Of a stretch of 64,000 bases of DNA, positions 47,440 through 56,288 are shown piece after piece; positions within the stretch are counted from its first letter, which is position 1, and every line of letters begins with the position of its first letter. Both the position numbers and the translations under genes were made by a program. This DNA is from Antricoccus suffuscus. Lineage in GTDB: Bacteria; Actinomycetota; Actinomycetes; Mycobacteriales; Antricoccaceae. Under the pieces are notes generated by a model. It was not told the DNA's origin, made no database searches, and worked only from the letters and a program-made list of their open reading frames with translations. The DNA lies in contig NZ_PVUE01000022.1 in NCBI RefSeq assembly GCF_003003235.1, positions 1 to 64,000 on the forward strand, in the 5' to 3' direction.

Positions 47440-47468
47440 TTGACAACTACGTCACATAGTCGTAATGA
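47440..47468 (+). promoter_or_regulatory. Promoter-like TTGACA-17-TAATGA in an A/T-rich patch
   Basis: TTGACA at 47440-47445 and TAATGA at 47463-47468 with exactly 17 bases between them. The surrounding 47396-47500 is the most A/T-rich patch noticed in the window. It points into the 3' end of the convergent hydrolase gene, so its transcript would be antisense. Confidence 0.4.
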
Positions 47469-47501
47469 GCCTCAGTCGGCTCTCAGTAAGCGCTAAAGGC
47501 A

Positions 47502-48329
47502 TTACTGACCTGCAACGATGTCCGTCAGCTCGGCGATGAACTTGTCCGGATCGTCCCATAACGGCATGTGGCCGGCGCCGTCGTACGCCGAAAAGGTCGC
47601 GCGTTGTGCGGTCTTGGCCAGGTGCTCGCCGAGCGCCAAAGTGAACATCTGGTCGTCGGTCCCGTGTGTGATCAAGGCCCGGCCGCCGAATGCCGCGACG
47701 GCTTCGTCATTGTCGACCGTACGACGCAGCATCGAGTTGCGAACGTGAGCCGGGCACTTTAGCGCACCGGCGAGCAGTTCTTCGCGGCGTGCCTTCGGCA
47801 GCGGCTTCCCCGCGCACATGTCGAGCAGTTCTCCGGCGACGACGCCAGAGTCGTCGGTCATGATCGCTTTGGTCAGCGCAGCGAAGCCCGGCTGCACGAA
47901 CGGGCCCACAGGCGCGCCGAGCTTGTCGGTCGCGCCGAGAGTCACGATGGCGTCGACTATCGCGTCGCCGTACTTGGCTAGATAGTCGGTGAGTACCGTG
48001 CCGCCGTACGACCAGCCGAGCAGTGTTGCCTTGCGTTCTGCGCAGGCCCCCGCTGCCTCGAGTACTGCGGCGACATCGTCGGCCCACAGGGCAGAGTCGC
48101 CGTACGCGTCTTCGGGCTTCTCGGAGTCGCCGTGACCGCGAAGGTCGACGGACACGAACCGCCAGCCCTTCTCATCGGCAATATCGGCCAGCTGAGACCA
48201 CGCGAGCGCGGTCTGGCCAATTCCGTGTAGGCCCACGATAAGGGCACCATCTTGGGGCCCGGCGGCGTACGCCGTGAGCGTGCACCCGCCGCCGCCGGTC
48301 ACCTGAAATGTCGTCTGAGCGTTCGTCAT
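47502..48329 (-). CDS. Alpha/beta hydrolase
   Basis: 275 residues. Oxyanion strand GLHGIGQTALAW, then VDLRGHGDSEKP, nucleophile elbow GWSYGGTVL (Ser), Asp in HGTDDQMF and His in GAGHMPLW. A standard soluble hydrolase; acyl or ester substrate not known. ATG 48329 chosen over a GTG nine codons... upstream at 48353, which enters the 28-bp palindrome. Divergent from citrate synthase. Confidence 0.88.
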   Translation of the reverse strand: MTNAQTTFQVTGGGGCTLTAYAAGPQDGALIVGLHGIGQTALAWSQLADIADEKGWRFVSVDLRGHGDSEKPEDAYGDSALWADDVAAVLEAAGACAERKATLLGWSYGGTVLTDYLAKYGDAIVDAIVTLGATDKLGAPVGPFVQPGFAALTKAIMTDDSGVVAGELLDMCAGKPLPKARREELLAGALKCPAHVRNSMLRRTVDNDEAVAAFGGRALITHGTDDQMFTLALGEHLAKTAQRATFSAYDGAGHMPLWDDPDKFIAELTDIVAGQ

Positions 48330-48347
48330 GCTCTGAGTCTGACATAT

Positions 48348-48375
48348 CACCAACGCCCCGGCCGGGGCGTTGGTG
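48348..48375. repeat. Perfect 28-bp palindrome between hydrolase and gltA
   Basis: Two 14-base arms (CACCAACGCCCCGG and its exact complement) meet without a spacer. It starts 19 bases upstream of the hydrolase ATG, in a divergent promoter region, so it is not placed like a terminator. It could be an operator or form a cruciform/leader hairpin. Confidence 0.8.
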
Positions 48376-48486
48376 TGGTGAGTAACGAGACATGAAATAT
48401 GCCCGAGACGGGTATGGTTGCTAGTCGCTATCCACGACAGAATAGGTTGTTAGTGCACGCGACCAGATCGTCGCGACTGACATACA

Positions 48487-48505
48487 CACTGCGCACCACG
48501 CAGTG
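48487..48505 (+). promoter_or_regulatory. Inverted repeat in the gltA leader
   Basis: CACTGCG, loop CACCA, CGCAGTG with perfect seven-base arms, 25 bases before the GTG at 48531. A second small inverted repeat, CGCGAC-N6-GTCGCG, lies at 48458-48475. Confidence 0.5.
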
Positions 48506-48530
48506 ACGTCTCATTAGTTAGGTGAACTAC

Positions 48531-49808
48531 GTGTCCGATTACGCGCTGAAACACCCCGAAGGTGTACTCGATCTCGCGACAATCCCAGCCACTGAGGGTT
48601 CCGACGGGCTCGACGTCTCGAAGCTGCTCGCCACGACCGGAAAAGTTGGGCTCGACGTTGGTTTCGTCAATACCGCGTCCTGCGAGTCGTCCATCACTTA
48701 CATCGATGGTGACCAGGGGATCCTGCGTTACCGCGGTTACCCCATCGAGCAGCTTGCGGAGAAGTCATCATTCCTCGAGACTTCCTGGCTGCTGATCTAC
48801 GGCGAGCTGCCCACGAAGGCCCAGCTCGAGGAGTTCCAAAACTCCATCACTCGCCACACGCTGCTGCATGAGGAGATGCGCCGCTTCTTCGAGGCCTTCC
48901 CCCGCGAGGCTCATCCGATGGCCGTGCTGTCCTCGGGCGTCAGCGCCATCTCGACGTTCTACCAGGACAGCCTCGACCCGTTCGACGAGGAACACGTCGA
49001 ACTGTCCACCATCCGCCTAATGGCCAAGCTGCCGACGATCGCGTCGTACGCGTACAAGAAGTCGGTCGGTCAGCCGTTCCTCTACCCGGACAACACCCTC
49101 GGGTACGTCGAGAACTTCCTGCGGATGACCTTCGGCGTACCGGCCGAGCAGTTCGAGATCGACCCGGTCATGTCTAAGGTCCTCGACATGCTGTTCATCC
49201 TGCACGCCGATCACGAGCAGAACTGCTCGACCTCGACGGTCCGCCTCGTCGGCTCCGCGCAGGCCAACCTGTTCGCGTCGATCAGCGCCGGTGTCAACGC
49301 ACTCTTCGGTCCGCTGCACGGCGGCGCCAACCAGGCCGTCCTGGAAATGCTCGAAGACATTCACCAAAACCATGGCGGCGACGTCACTGACTTCGTCAAG
49401 AAGGTCAAGAACAAAGAAGACGGCGTCAAGCTCATGGGCTTCGGACACCGCGTCTACAAGAACTACGACCCGCGCGCGGCCATCGTCAAGACTGCCGTCC
49501 GCGACGTACTCGAGCGGATGAACAAGCCCGACCCGCTGCTCGATATCGCGATGAAGCTTGAAGAGATCGCCCTTTCGGACGACTACTTCACCGAGCGCAA
49601 GCTGTACCCCAACGTCGACTTCTACACCGGCCTGATCTACAAGGCGATGGGCTTCCCGACGCCGATGTTCACGGTGCTGTTCGCGCTCGGCCGGCTGCCC
49701 GGCTGGATCGCGCAGTGGCGCGAGATGATCAACGACCCTAAGGGCAAGATTGGCCGGCCCCGTCAGGTCTACACAGGGGCGCCTGCGCGGGACTTCCCGA
49801 GCAAGTAA
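48531..49808 (+). CDS. gltA: Citrate synthase
   Basis: 425 residues, type II hexameric citrate synthase length. Catalytic residues: His in LHADHEQNCSTS, His in GFGHRVYKNYDPRA and Asp in NVDFYTGLIY. Condenses acetyl-CoA and oxaloacetate at the entry of the TCA cycle. GTG 48531 has AGGTGA about six bases upstream; GTG 48522 is in frame nine bases earlier. The leader carries two inverted repeats, and a T-rich terminator follows. Confidence 0.97.
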   Translation: MSDYALKHPEGVLDLATIPATEGSDGLDVSKLLATTGKVGLDVGFVNTASCESSITYIDGDQGILRYRGYPIEQLAEKSSFLETSWLLIYGELPTKAQLEEFQNSITRHTLLHEEMRRFFEAFPREAHPMAVLSSGVSAISTFYQDSLDPFDEEHVELSTIRLMAKLPTIASYAYKKSVGQPFLYPDNTLGYVENFLRMTFGVPAEQFEIDPVMSKVLDMLFILHADHEQNCSTSTVRLVGSAQANLFASISAGVNALFGPLHGGANQAVLEMLEDIHQNHGGDVTDFVKKVKNKEDGVKLMGFGHRVYKNYDPRAAIVKTAVRDVLERMNKPDPLLDIAMKLEEIALSDDYFTERKLYPNVDFYTGLIYKAMGFPTPMFTVLFALGRLPGWIAQWREMINDPKGKIGRPRQVYTGAPARDFPSK

Positions 49809-49839
49809 CCACCAGCACCACGCACCACCAGCACAACCA

Positions 49840-49890
49840 CGCGTCCGAGCAACCGCGGCCCAGGGCCCGGTCGCTCGGACGCGAGTTTTT
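49840..49890 (+). terminator. Rho-independent terminator after gltA
   Basis: CGCGTCCGAGC (49840-49850) pairs with GCTCGGACGCG (49873-49883), followed by AGTTTTT. Confidence 0.95.
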
Positions 49891-49929
49891 GCGGGGCGAC
49901 GTACCTAGCTCAGTGACTGAGGAGCCGAC

Positions 49930-50967
49930 ATGAACACCCACCCAATCGACCGCATCGCGGCGCTGCCGGCGTACGTCCCGGGCAAACCCGCCAAAGTCAA
50001 ACTCGCCAGCAACGAGAACCCGTTTCCGCCGCTGCCGTCGGTCATCGAGGCGATCACGGTTGCGGCGGGCGAGATTAATCGCTACCCCGACACCGCGTCG
50101 CTCGAGCTACGCGAGCAGGTAGCCCGAAAGTACGACGTACCGCCCGAGCAAGTGGCCATCGGTGCCGGCTCGTTGACGATCGGCGAACAGATCCTGCAGG
50201 CGTTCACCCATGAGGGCGACGAGATCGTCTACGGATGGCGTTCATTCGAGGCCTACCCGCTCGTCAGTGCCGTCGTCGGGGTTCGCGCGATTCAGGTGCC
50301 GTTACGAGAGCACATGTACGACCTCGACGCGATGCTCGCCGCGATCACCGACCGCACGCGGGTGATCATCGTCTGCAATCCCAACAACCCCACCGGTACG
50401 GCCGTGCAGCGCGATCGCCTGGTCGCGTTTCTTGACGCCGTACCGTCAGAGGTGCTGGTAATCATCGATGAGGCGTATGGCGAGTACATCGACGACCCGC
50501 AGATCGCATCGGGGGTCGACCTCATCAAGGGGCGCCAGAACGCGTGCCTGCTCAAGACGTTCTCCAAGGCGTACGGTCTAGCCGCGCTGCGGATCGGCTA
50601 CGTCGTCTCTGAAAACCTCGACATCGCCGCGTCGGTCGGCAAGACCGCGATGCCGTTCAGTGTCTCGACGATCGCCCAGGCGGCGGCGATCGCGAGCCTC
50701 CACGCGGAGGGCGAGTTGCGTGACCGCGTCGCGCAGACCACCAGCGAGCGTGTCCGACTCACGACCGAGCTCAGGGCGCTCGGCTGGACGGTGCCCGACT
50801 CGCAGGCCAACTTCGTGTGGATCGACTCGGGCACCGACACGCCCGAACTGGTACGCCGGCTCGGTGCGGTCGGCATCAGCGGGCGCGCGTTCGGCGAGGA
50901 AGGTATCCGAGTCACCGTCGGTACGCCGGACGAGAACGATTTGTTCTTGAGCGCCGTACGCGGCTGA
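49930..50967 (+). CDS. Histidinol-phosphate / aromatic aminotransferase
   Basis: 345 residues, PLP-dependent fold type I, HisC-like. [10 protein letters not shown] at the start, [17 protein letters not shown] and the PLP lysine in [16 protein letters not shown]. The short form with this N-terminus matches the aromatic (phenylalanine) aminotransferase/HisC2 group of actinobacteria; the true hisC usually sits in the histidine operon. There are no his genes nearby, so the aromatic role is preferred. Start ATG is eight bases after GAGGAG. Confidence 0.88.
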   Translation: MNTHPIDRIAALPAYVPGKPAKVKLASNENPFPPLPSVIEAITVAAGEINRYPDTASLELREQVARKYDVPPEQVAIGAGSLTIGEQILQAFTHEGDEIVYGWRSFEAYPLVSAVVGVRAIQVPLREHMYDLDAMLAAITDRTRVIIVCNPNNPTGTAVQRDRLVAFLDAVPSEVLVIIDEAYGEYIDDPQIASGVDLIKGRQNACLLKTFSKAYGLAALRIGYVVSENLDIAASVGKTAMPFSVSTIAQAAAIASLHAEGELRDRVAQTTSERVRLTTELRALGWTVPDSQANFVWIDSGTDTPELVRRLGAVGISGRAFGEEGIRVTVGTPDENDLFLSAVRG

Positions 50968-50999
50968 ATCGCTCGTGCCCGACACGACAACATGGAAAG

Positions 51000-52079
51000 A
51001 TGACCAAGACCCGCGACAGCCATGAAGGGCAGCATCCAGCAGTGACCGCATCGCCACGAGTGTTTTCCGGCATCCAGCCGACGTCCGACTCGTTCCACCT
51101 GGGCAACTATCTCGGCGCGCTGCGTCACTGGGTGGCGCTGCAACAGACGCATGATCCGATCTACTGCGTGGTCAACCAGCACGCGCTCACCGTGGACCCG
51201 AGCCCCGCCGATCTGCATCGGCGCACGCGGGCCAGCCTCGCTCAGCTCGTCGCGCTCGGCGTGGACCCGGACCGTTCGGTGCTGTTCGTGCAAAGCGACG
51301 TACCTGAGCATGCCCAACTCACATGGGTCTTGGAGTGTCTTACTGGATTCGGTGAGGCGAGCCGGATGACCCAGTTCAAGGACAAGAGCGCCAAAGGCGG
51401 CGCGGATCGGTCGTCGGTGGGTCTCTTTACCTACCCGATGCTGATGGCCGCCGACATCCTGCTCTACCAGACACACGTCGTCCCGGTGGGCGAGGATCAG
51501 CGCCAGCACTTGGAGCTCACCCGCGACCTCGCGGCCCGGTTCAATGCGAAGTACGGCGAGACCTTCGTCGTACCCGAGCCGCATATCGTCAAGGAAACCG
51601 GCCGAATCGTCGACTTGCAAAACCCGACCGGCAAGATGAGCAAGTCGACGGCCACCGAAAACTCCCTCGTCAACGTGCTCGATACGCCCAAGCAAATGAG
51701 CAAGAAGATCAAGAGCGCGATGACCGACTCGATCGGCGTGGTCAGCTTCGATCCGGACAACCAGCCTGGTGTCGCAAACCTGCTCACGATCCTCGGATCG
51801 ATCACCGATCGCGACCCTGAGAGCCTCGTCGCCGATTACGCCGGCAAGGGTTATGGGGCACTCAAGGTGGATACGGCGGACGCGGTCGTCGCCGTCTTCG
51901 AACCGATCGGCAACAGGACCCGTGAGCTCCTCGACGATCCGGCGGAACTCGACAAGATCATGGACCGCGGTGCCGAGCGAGCGCGGGTAATTGCCGCAGA
52001 CACCCTTGCGAAGGTCTATCGGGCTATCGGATTTGATGGCCGTGACGCTGGTCGCCCGGCTGTATCGAGTCGCGAGTAA
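51000..52079 (+). CDS. trpS: Tryptophanyl-tRNA synthetase
   Basis: 359 residues from ATG 51000. Class I synthetase: [19 protein letters not shown] with the HIGH-like HLGN (33-36), [25 protein letters not shown] and KMSKS (212-216). The 20 residues before the conserved [10 protein letters not shown] are unusual, so a later start is possible (GTG 51042). The frame is open far upstream into the aminotransferase gene; that part is shadow. First gene of a co-directional run with an RNA-ligase-like gene, YihY and a kinase. Confidence 0.95.
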   Translation: MTKTRDSHEGQHPAVTASPRVFSGIQPTSDSFHLGNYLGALRHWVALQQTHDPIYCVVNQHALTVDPSPADLHRRTRASLAQLVALGVDPDRSVLFVQSDVPEHAQLTWVLECLTGFGEASRMTQFKDKSAKGGADRSSVGLFTYPMLMAADILLYQTHVVPVGEDQRQHLELTRDLAARFNAKYGETFVVPEPHIVKETGRIVDLQNPTGKMSKSTATENSLVNVLDTPKQMSKKIKSAMTDSIGVVSFDPDNQPGVANLLTILGSITDRDPESLVADYAGKGYGALKVDTADAVVAVFEPIGNRTRELLDDPAELDKIMDRGAERARVIAADTLAKVYRAIGFDGRDAGRPAVSSRE

Positions 52080-52088
52080 GGCGGCTAG

Positions 52089-52685
52089 ATGTCGACACCG
52101 ATCAGCCATACGCCGGAGCCTCCGGTGGATGATGAGGACGGCGAAATCACGCTTGGCGTGTCGATCACGGTGCCGGAGCCGCACGCGTCCGAGCTGACGC
52201 ACTGGCGGGTCAAGATCGGTGATCCGCTCGCCAATCTGGTCGAACCGCACATCACGCTGATCCCGCCGACAGCGATACCAGTGGCGCAGCTGTCCGACGT
52301 ACTGGACCGGTTGCGATGGCACGCGGCGCGGCACCACGACTTCACGCTGCATTTGCGTGGCACCGGCACCTTCCGGCCGATTTCGGACGTCGTGTTCGTC
52401 GCGGTCTCACAAGGTATCTCCGCGTGCGAGATCCTCGCCGACGACCTGCGTTTCGGTCCACTCGAGGTGCCGCTGCAGTTTCCCTACCATCCACATGTCA
52501 CCGTTGCGCACAACGTCTCGGAGGACTATCTCGACGAGGCCTACGAAGGTCTGGAGGGTTTTCGTGCCAACCTGGTCGTCGACCAGGTAGCAGTACATCG
52601 CCAGAACGACAACGGTTCATGGGACCGGATCGCCACCTATCCGCTAGCGAAGGGTAGTTTGCGCAATGCCACAAGCACGCGCTGA
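52089..52685 (+). CDS. 2'-5' RNA ligase family protein (2H phosphoesterase)
   Basis: 198 residues with both HxT/S motifs of the 2H superfamily: EPHITLIPPT (about residues 56-65) and YHPHVTVAHN (about 136-145). Such proteins hydrolyse 2',3'-cyclic phosphates or ligate RNA with 2'-5' bonds. Position nine bases after trpS suggests one transcript and perhaps an RNA-linked role, but substrates of this family vary. The 3' end overlaps the YihY gene by 20 bases. Confidence 0.9.
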   Translation: MSTPISHTPEPPVDDEDGEITLGVSITVPEPHASELTHWRVKIGDPLANLVEPHITLIPPTAIPVAQLSDVLDRLRWHAARHHDFTLHLRGTGTFRPISDVVFVAVSQGISACEILADDLRFGPLEVPLQFPYHPHVTVAHNVSEDYLDEAYEGLEGFRANLVVDQVAVHRQNDNGSWDRIATYPLAKGSLRNATSTR

Positions 52686-53823
52686 CGAAGTTGAGTTCGA
52701 CGAAATCACTACTCGAGAGGCAGATGCTGAGCCTGACGAGCAGAAGGGCAAGCTCGGTCAGAAGCTCGACGAGCTGAAGGCGAAGTATCCCTGGCTCGAC
52801 CACCTGATGCGCGCGGGGGAGCGATACACCGAGCGCAACGGTGACATGTACGCCGCCAGCATCACTTATCTGACCTTCCTCGCGCTGTTCCCGATCCTGC
52901 TGCTGGCGGTCGCCGTCTTCGGGTTCGTCATGCGCGGCAACCCCCAGATGTTCGACGACATCAACAAGTCCCTCGCGGAAAGCGTGCCTGGCGGCGCAGG
53001 AGACCTGATCGCCAACGCGTTGACTGCGGCCCGTGACCAGGCCACAGGTATCGGAATCATTTCGCTTGTGCTGGTTGCCTACACCGGGACTGGCTGGGTG
53101 AGCAACCTCCGCAAGGCGACACAGGAGATGTGGGGGCAGCCCCACGAGAAACAGCCATTTGTCAAACAGTTTCTGGGTGACCTCGGTACCCTGGTCGGTC
53201 TTGGACTAGCGCTCGTCGTCTCGATTGGTCTGTCAACAGTTGCCGGCGACGTGACGACCTACCTCGTCAAGTTGATCGGACTGGATCATCTTCCGGGGGC
53301 GTTCGTGCTGATGAAGATCATCGCGATCGCGGCAGCGTTGATCGCCGACGTGCTGCTGTTCCTCTACATCATCGTGACACTGCCGCGACAGAAGCTGCCG
53401 TTTCGCGCGGTGTTGCGTGGAGCGCTCTTTGGCGCGATCGGGTTCGAGATTCTCAAGGTCGTCGGCACGATCTACATCCCCCGTGTGGCAGCGAGTCCGG
53501 CGGCCGGCGTCTTTGGCGCCGTGCTTGGACTTCTCGTGTGGATCAATTTGATGTCCCGACTAATGCTCGTCACGATCACCTGGACGGCGACCTCGAGACC
53601 AGTGCTGGAGATACGCCGGGCGGAGGCCGAGGCGTTGGGCATCGGTAGCGAGCGGACCCAGCAGGAATCCGAGCTTGCCCGCCTCCAGGCGATCGAAGAG
53701 CATCGACGCAACGCGCCGTACTCCCCAGGTGTCGTGCTTGGGGTGCTGCTCGCGGCCGGTGCCGTCGTCGGCTCGCTGATACCTGGATTCATTCGGCGCT
53801 GGTGGGACGCCGAGCGGACATAG
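52666..53823 (+). CDS. YihY/BrkB family membrane protein
   Basis: 385 residues. A charged cytosolic N-terminus (about 50 residues) precedes six or so membrane helices. Family features are YAASITYLTFLALFPILLL, TGWVSNLRKATQEMWG, and the SPAAGVFGAVLGLLVWINLMSRLML segment. YihY proteins were once called RNase BN; they are membrane proteins of uncertain transport function. A C-terminal helix (VVLGVLLAAGAVVGSLIP) follows a charged loop. Overlaps genes on both sides, so tightly linked to the ligase-like and kinase genes. Confidence 0.92.
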   Translation: MPQARADEVEFDEITTREADAEPDEQKGKLGQKLDELKAKYPWLDHLMRAGERYTERNGDMYAASITYLTFLALFPILLLAVAVFGFVMRGNPQMFDDINKSLAESVPGGAGDLIANALTAARDQATGIGIISLVLVAYTGTGWVSNLRKATQEMWGQPHEKQPFVKQFLGDLGTLVGLGLALVVSIGLSTVAGDVTTYLVKLIGLDHLPGAFVLMKIIAIAAALIADVLLFLYIIVTLPRQKLPFRAVLRGALFGAIGFEILKVVGTIYIPRVAASPAAGVFGAVLGLLVWINLMSRLMLVTITWTATSRPVLEIRRAEAEALGIGSERTQQESELARLQAIEEHRRNAPYSPGVVLGVLLAAGAVVGSLIPGFIRRWWDAERT

Positions 53824-54746
53824 CCCCCCGACAGATCCCGTCCGGGCTGCGCGCCCAAGAAAGACTCGGACCGACCTGGGCGGACTGGCTGGCGCGCTTG
53901 CCGAGGCTCGCCGACGAGATGCTGCGCGAATGGGACCTGACCGAGGACGGGGCGCCGATGCACGGCTTCTGCTCGCTGGTGATCCCGGTGCGGGCGGCTG
54001 CCGGACAGCGGGCCGTACTCAAGCTTGGGTACGACGGTGACGATGAGTCTCAGTTCGAGCACCTCGCGCTGCAAGGATGGCACGGGAGCGGCGCCGTACA
54101 ACTGCTGCGCGCGGAGCCGGGCCGACGCGTGATGCTGCTGGAACGACTAAAGGCCAGGGATCTTCGTTCGGTCTCCGAGTCAGAGGCGTGCGATGTCGTC
54201 GCAGGTCTGTATCCGCGGCTGCACGTGCCGGCGCACCCGCAGCTGCGCTCGCTCACGTCGTACGTCGAGCGGTGGGCCAATGCGCTCAACACCTTGCCGT
54301 CCGATGCCCCGGTCCCACGGCGGCTGGTGGGTCAGGCCGTTGCGTTGGCCGGCGACTTCGTGGGCGACGAGAGGAGCACGGGTACAACGATCCACGGTGA
54401 CCTGCATTTCGAAAATGTGCTCGCCGGTGATCGTGAACCGTGGCTAGCCATCGACCCCAAGCCGATGTCTGGTGACCCGCACTACGAGGTCGCGCCGATG
54501 CTGTGGAACCGCTGGGACGAGCTGGTCGCCTCCGGCGATGTGAGGTCCGCGGTACAAAGGCGGTTCTATCGGCTGGTCGACGGCGCCGGGCTAGACCCGG
54601 ACCGGGCCCGCGACTGGGTGGTCGTGCGCATGGTGCTCAACGCGTACTGGGCGATCGAAGATGCTGGCCGAGCCCGGACCTCGCTTAGCAATGACGATCA
54701 GCGATGGATCACTCGCTGCATCGCGATCGCCAAGGCAGTCCAGTAG
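53802..54746 (+). CDS. APH(6)-type aminoglycoside/hydroxyurea kinase family protein
   Basis: 314 residues, kinase-like fold of the APH(6)/hydroxyurea phosphotransferase family. VLKLGYDGDDE holds the ATP-binding Lys; the catalytic loop is HGDLHFENVL and the metal-binding Asp is in AIDPKPMSGDP. Members inactivate streptomycin, but many chromosomal homologues have no known resistance role. GTG start overlaps the YihY gene by 22 bases. No resistance cassette or mobile context is seen, so it is likely a resident gene. Confidence 0.88.
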   Translation: MGRRADIAPRQIPSGLRAQERLGPTWADWLARLPRLADEMLREWDLTEDGAPMHGFCSLVIPVRAAAGQRAVLKLGYDGDDESQFEHLALQGWHGSGAVQLLRAEPGRRVMLLERLKARDLRSVSESEACDVVAGLYPRLHVPAHPQLRSLTSYVERWANALNTLPSDAPVPRRLVGQAVALAGDFVGDERSTGTTIHGDLHFENVLAGDREPWLAIDPKPMSGDPHYEVAPMLWNRWDELVASGDVRSAVQRRFYRLVDGAGLDPDRARDWVVVRMVLNAYWAIEDAGRARTSLSNDDQRWITRCIAIAKAVQ

Positions 54747-54768
54747 GGCTGATCTGTCCTCGGCCGCG

Positions 54769-54852
54769 GACATTCGTGACGGACAGGCGGACATTCGTGA
54801 CGGACGGGCGGACATTCGTGACGGACGGGCGGAATTTCGTGACGGATCGCGC
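54769..54852. repeat. Tandem repeat, four copies of a 21-bp unit
   Basis: Units at 54769-54789, 54790-54810, 54811-54831 and 54832-54852. They begin GACATTCGTGACGGAC; units 2 and 3 are identical, unit 1 differs by one base, unit 4 has drifted. CGTGACG in each unit is a small near-palindrome. The array fills the gap between the convergent kinase and carboxypeptidase genes. In one plus-strand frame it would read a seven-residue repeat (DIRDGRA), but that frame has no start signal. Confidence 0.95.
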
Positions 54853-54909
54853 TGGGTGGCGTACGGGGTCTCGGTTCGCAGATCAATAGCGGCGTCCCCC
54901 GATCATCGC

Positions 54910-56181
54910 CTAGTGGCGGCGGTCCTTGGGCTTCTTCTTGTTCTTGGAGTGCACCGGTGCGGCGATCCAGATCGCCCCGCCGACGAGCAGGACCAGGATC
55001 GGGATCGCCGGCCACAGCGGCACGCCATGGCTTCGGGGAGTGGTCTCGGCGACCGGTGTGCCGGCTCCATCGCTGAGCGCGGGCGCCGATGATCCGATCG
55101 ATTCCGACACGGAGGCCGGTTGTTCGGAGACCTCGCCGGGTACGACGAGTTTGCCGAGGCCGCTGGTCGTCGCCGGCGTGCTGAATCCCCAGTCGAGAAG
55201 CGCGGCCGCCTGCTGCCACGTCTGTACCGGAGTCTGCTCGGCCTGCATGAGGCTCACGATCAGCGTGCGACCGTTTTGTGCCGCAGCGCCCACGAACGTG
55301 TGCCGGGCGGCGTCGGTAAATCCGGTCTTCCCGCCTAATGCGCCCGGGTACTGGTGGGTGAGCAGCTTGTCTTGAGTGCTGTAGTTGAGCGGGCCGTACT
55401 TCGGCGGCACCGGCGGCAGCTGGCCGGTGAGCTCACCGGCGATCTTGAGTGTCGCGGGGTTACTGATGATTTCACGTAGGAAGATGCATAGGTCGTACGG
55501 CGACGAGCTCTGCCCGCTGACATCCAGGCCAGAAACGGTTCCGGCGATCGTGTCGTATGCCTGGAGCTCCTTTGCTTTTGCGTTCATCAGGGACAGCGAC
55601 TTGGAGACTCCGCCGGCGCCTTCGGCCAGCATCTGGGCTGCGTCGTTGCCGGATTGCAGGACAAGCGCATTCCAGAGTTGGGCGACGGTGTATTGGCCGT
55701 TCTCGACGATTCCGACCCGGCTCCCTTCGACACTGGCGTCTTCGTGAGTCGCGGTCAGGATCTGGTTTGGGTCCAGCAGGGGGTAGAGCGTCGTCATGGT
55801 GAGCAGCTTGAGGGTGCTGGCGGGGTAGTAGCGCCCATGCGGATCTTGAGCGGCCAGGATCTGACCGGAAGTAGCATCGGCGATGACCCACCCCTTGGCG
55901 TCGATCCCGCCCGGCAGGGCGGGTGTGCCGGGTGCTTGTACGCGGGCGCGCGTGTCGAGTCCGGGGCCGCCGATCGTAATTCCATCTGGCCCGAATCCCT
56001 GTGGTGGTCCGGCAGGATACGGCGCGGTTGGGGTCGGTGCTGACGCGTCGATGGATGGCGATGGCGGACTCGATGGGTCTGCGGAGGCCACTGGTCCGCC
56101 GGTGATGAGCATGCCGAGGGTGGCTACCGTCGCGAGTATTCTGGGCGCCTTTGGGCGGCGTCCTGCGCGGCGGTGGAACAT
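54910..56181 (-). CDS. D-alanyl-D-alanine carboxypeptidase (PBP5/DacA-like)
   Basis: 423 residues. Signal peptide (LATVATLGMLITGGPVASA), a Pro/Ser-rich linker, then the S11 peptidase domain: STLK with nucleophile Ser122 and Lys125, SGN at 177-179, KTG at 285-287. A C-terminal membrane helix (LWPAIPILVLLVGGAIWIA) and basic tail anchor it. It trims the terminal D-Ala of peptidoglycan stem peptides outside the membrane. The 21-bp repeat array lies 57 bases beyond its stop. Confidence 0.95.
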   Translation of the reverse strand: MFHRRAGRRPKAPRILATVATLGMLITGGPVASADPSSPPSPSIDASAPTPTAPYPAGPPQGFGPDGITIGGPGLDTRARVQAPGTPALPGGIDAKGWVIADATSGQILAAQDPHGRYYPASTLKLLTMTTLYPLLDPNQILTATHEDASVEGSRVGIVENGQYTVAQLWNALVLQSGNDAAQMLAEGAGGVSKSLSLMNAKAKELQAYDTIAGTVSGLDVSGQSSSPYDLCIFLREIISNPATLKIAGELTGQLPPVPPKYGPLNYSTQDKLLTHQYPGALGGKTGFTDAARHTFVGAAAQNGRTLIVSLMQAEQTPVQTWQQAAALLDWGFSTPATTSGLGKLVVPGEVSEQPASVSESIGSSAPALSDGAGTPVAETTPRSHGVPLWPAIPILVLLVGGAIWIAAPVHSKNKKKPKDRRH

Positions 56182-56288
56182 CCCTCGACTCTAACGAGGC
56201 AGCGGGTAAAACCGCCGTACGATCGGGGTGTGGCGAATCCGGCAAAGATCCCTGCGTGACCTGCGTTTCAGGTGGGTTAGCAGGACTA

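Noticed and set aside
50598-52352. 584-codon frame antisense to the aminotransferase and trpS genes
   Set aside because: Arg/Asp/His-rich shadow without start signals or domains.
53802-54746. Acquired streptomycin-resistance gene
   Set aside because: The family includes resistance kinases, but overlap with YihY, normal composition and lack of mobile elements indicate a resident gene of unknown substrate.
54661-55092. Plus-strand frame that reads a seven-residue repeat through the 21-bp array
   Set aside because: It begins inside the kinase gene in another frame, has no ribosome site and continues antisense into the carboxypeptidase gene.
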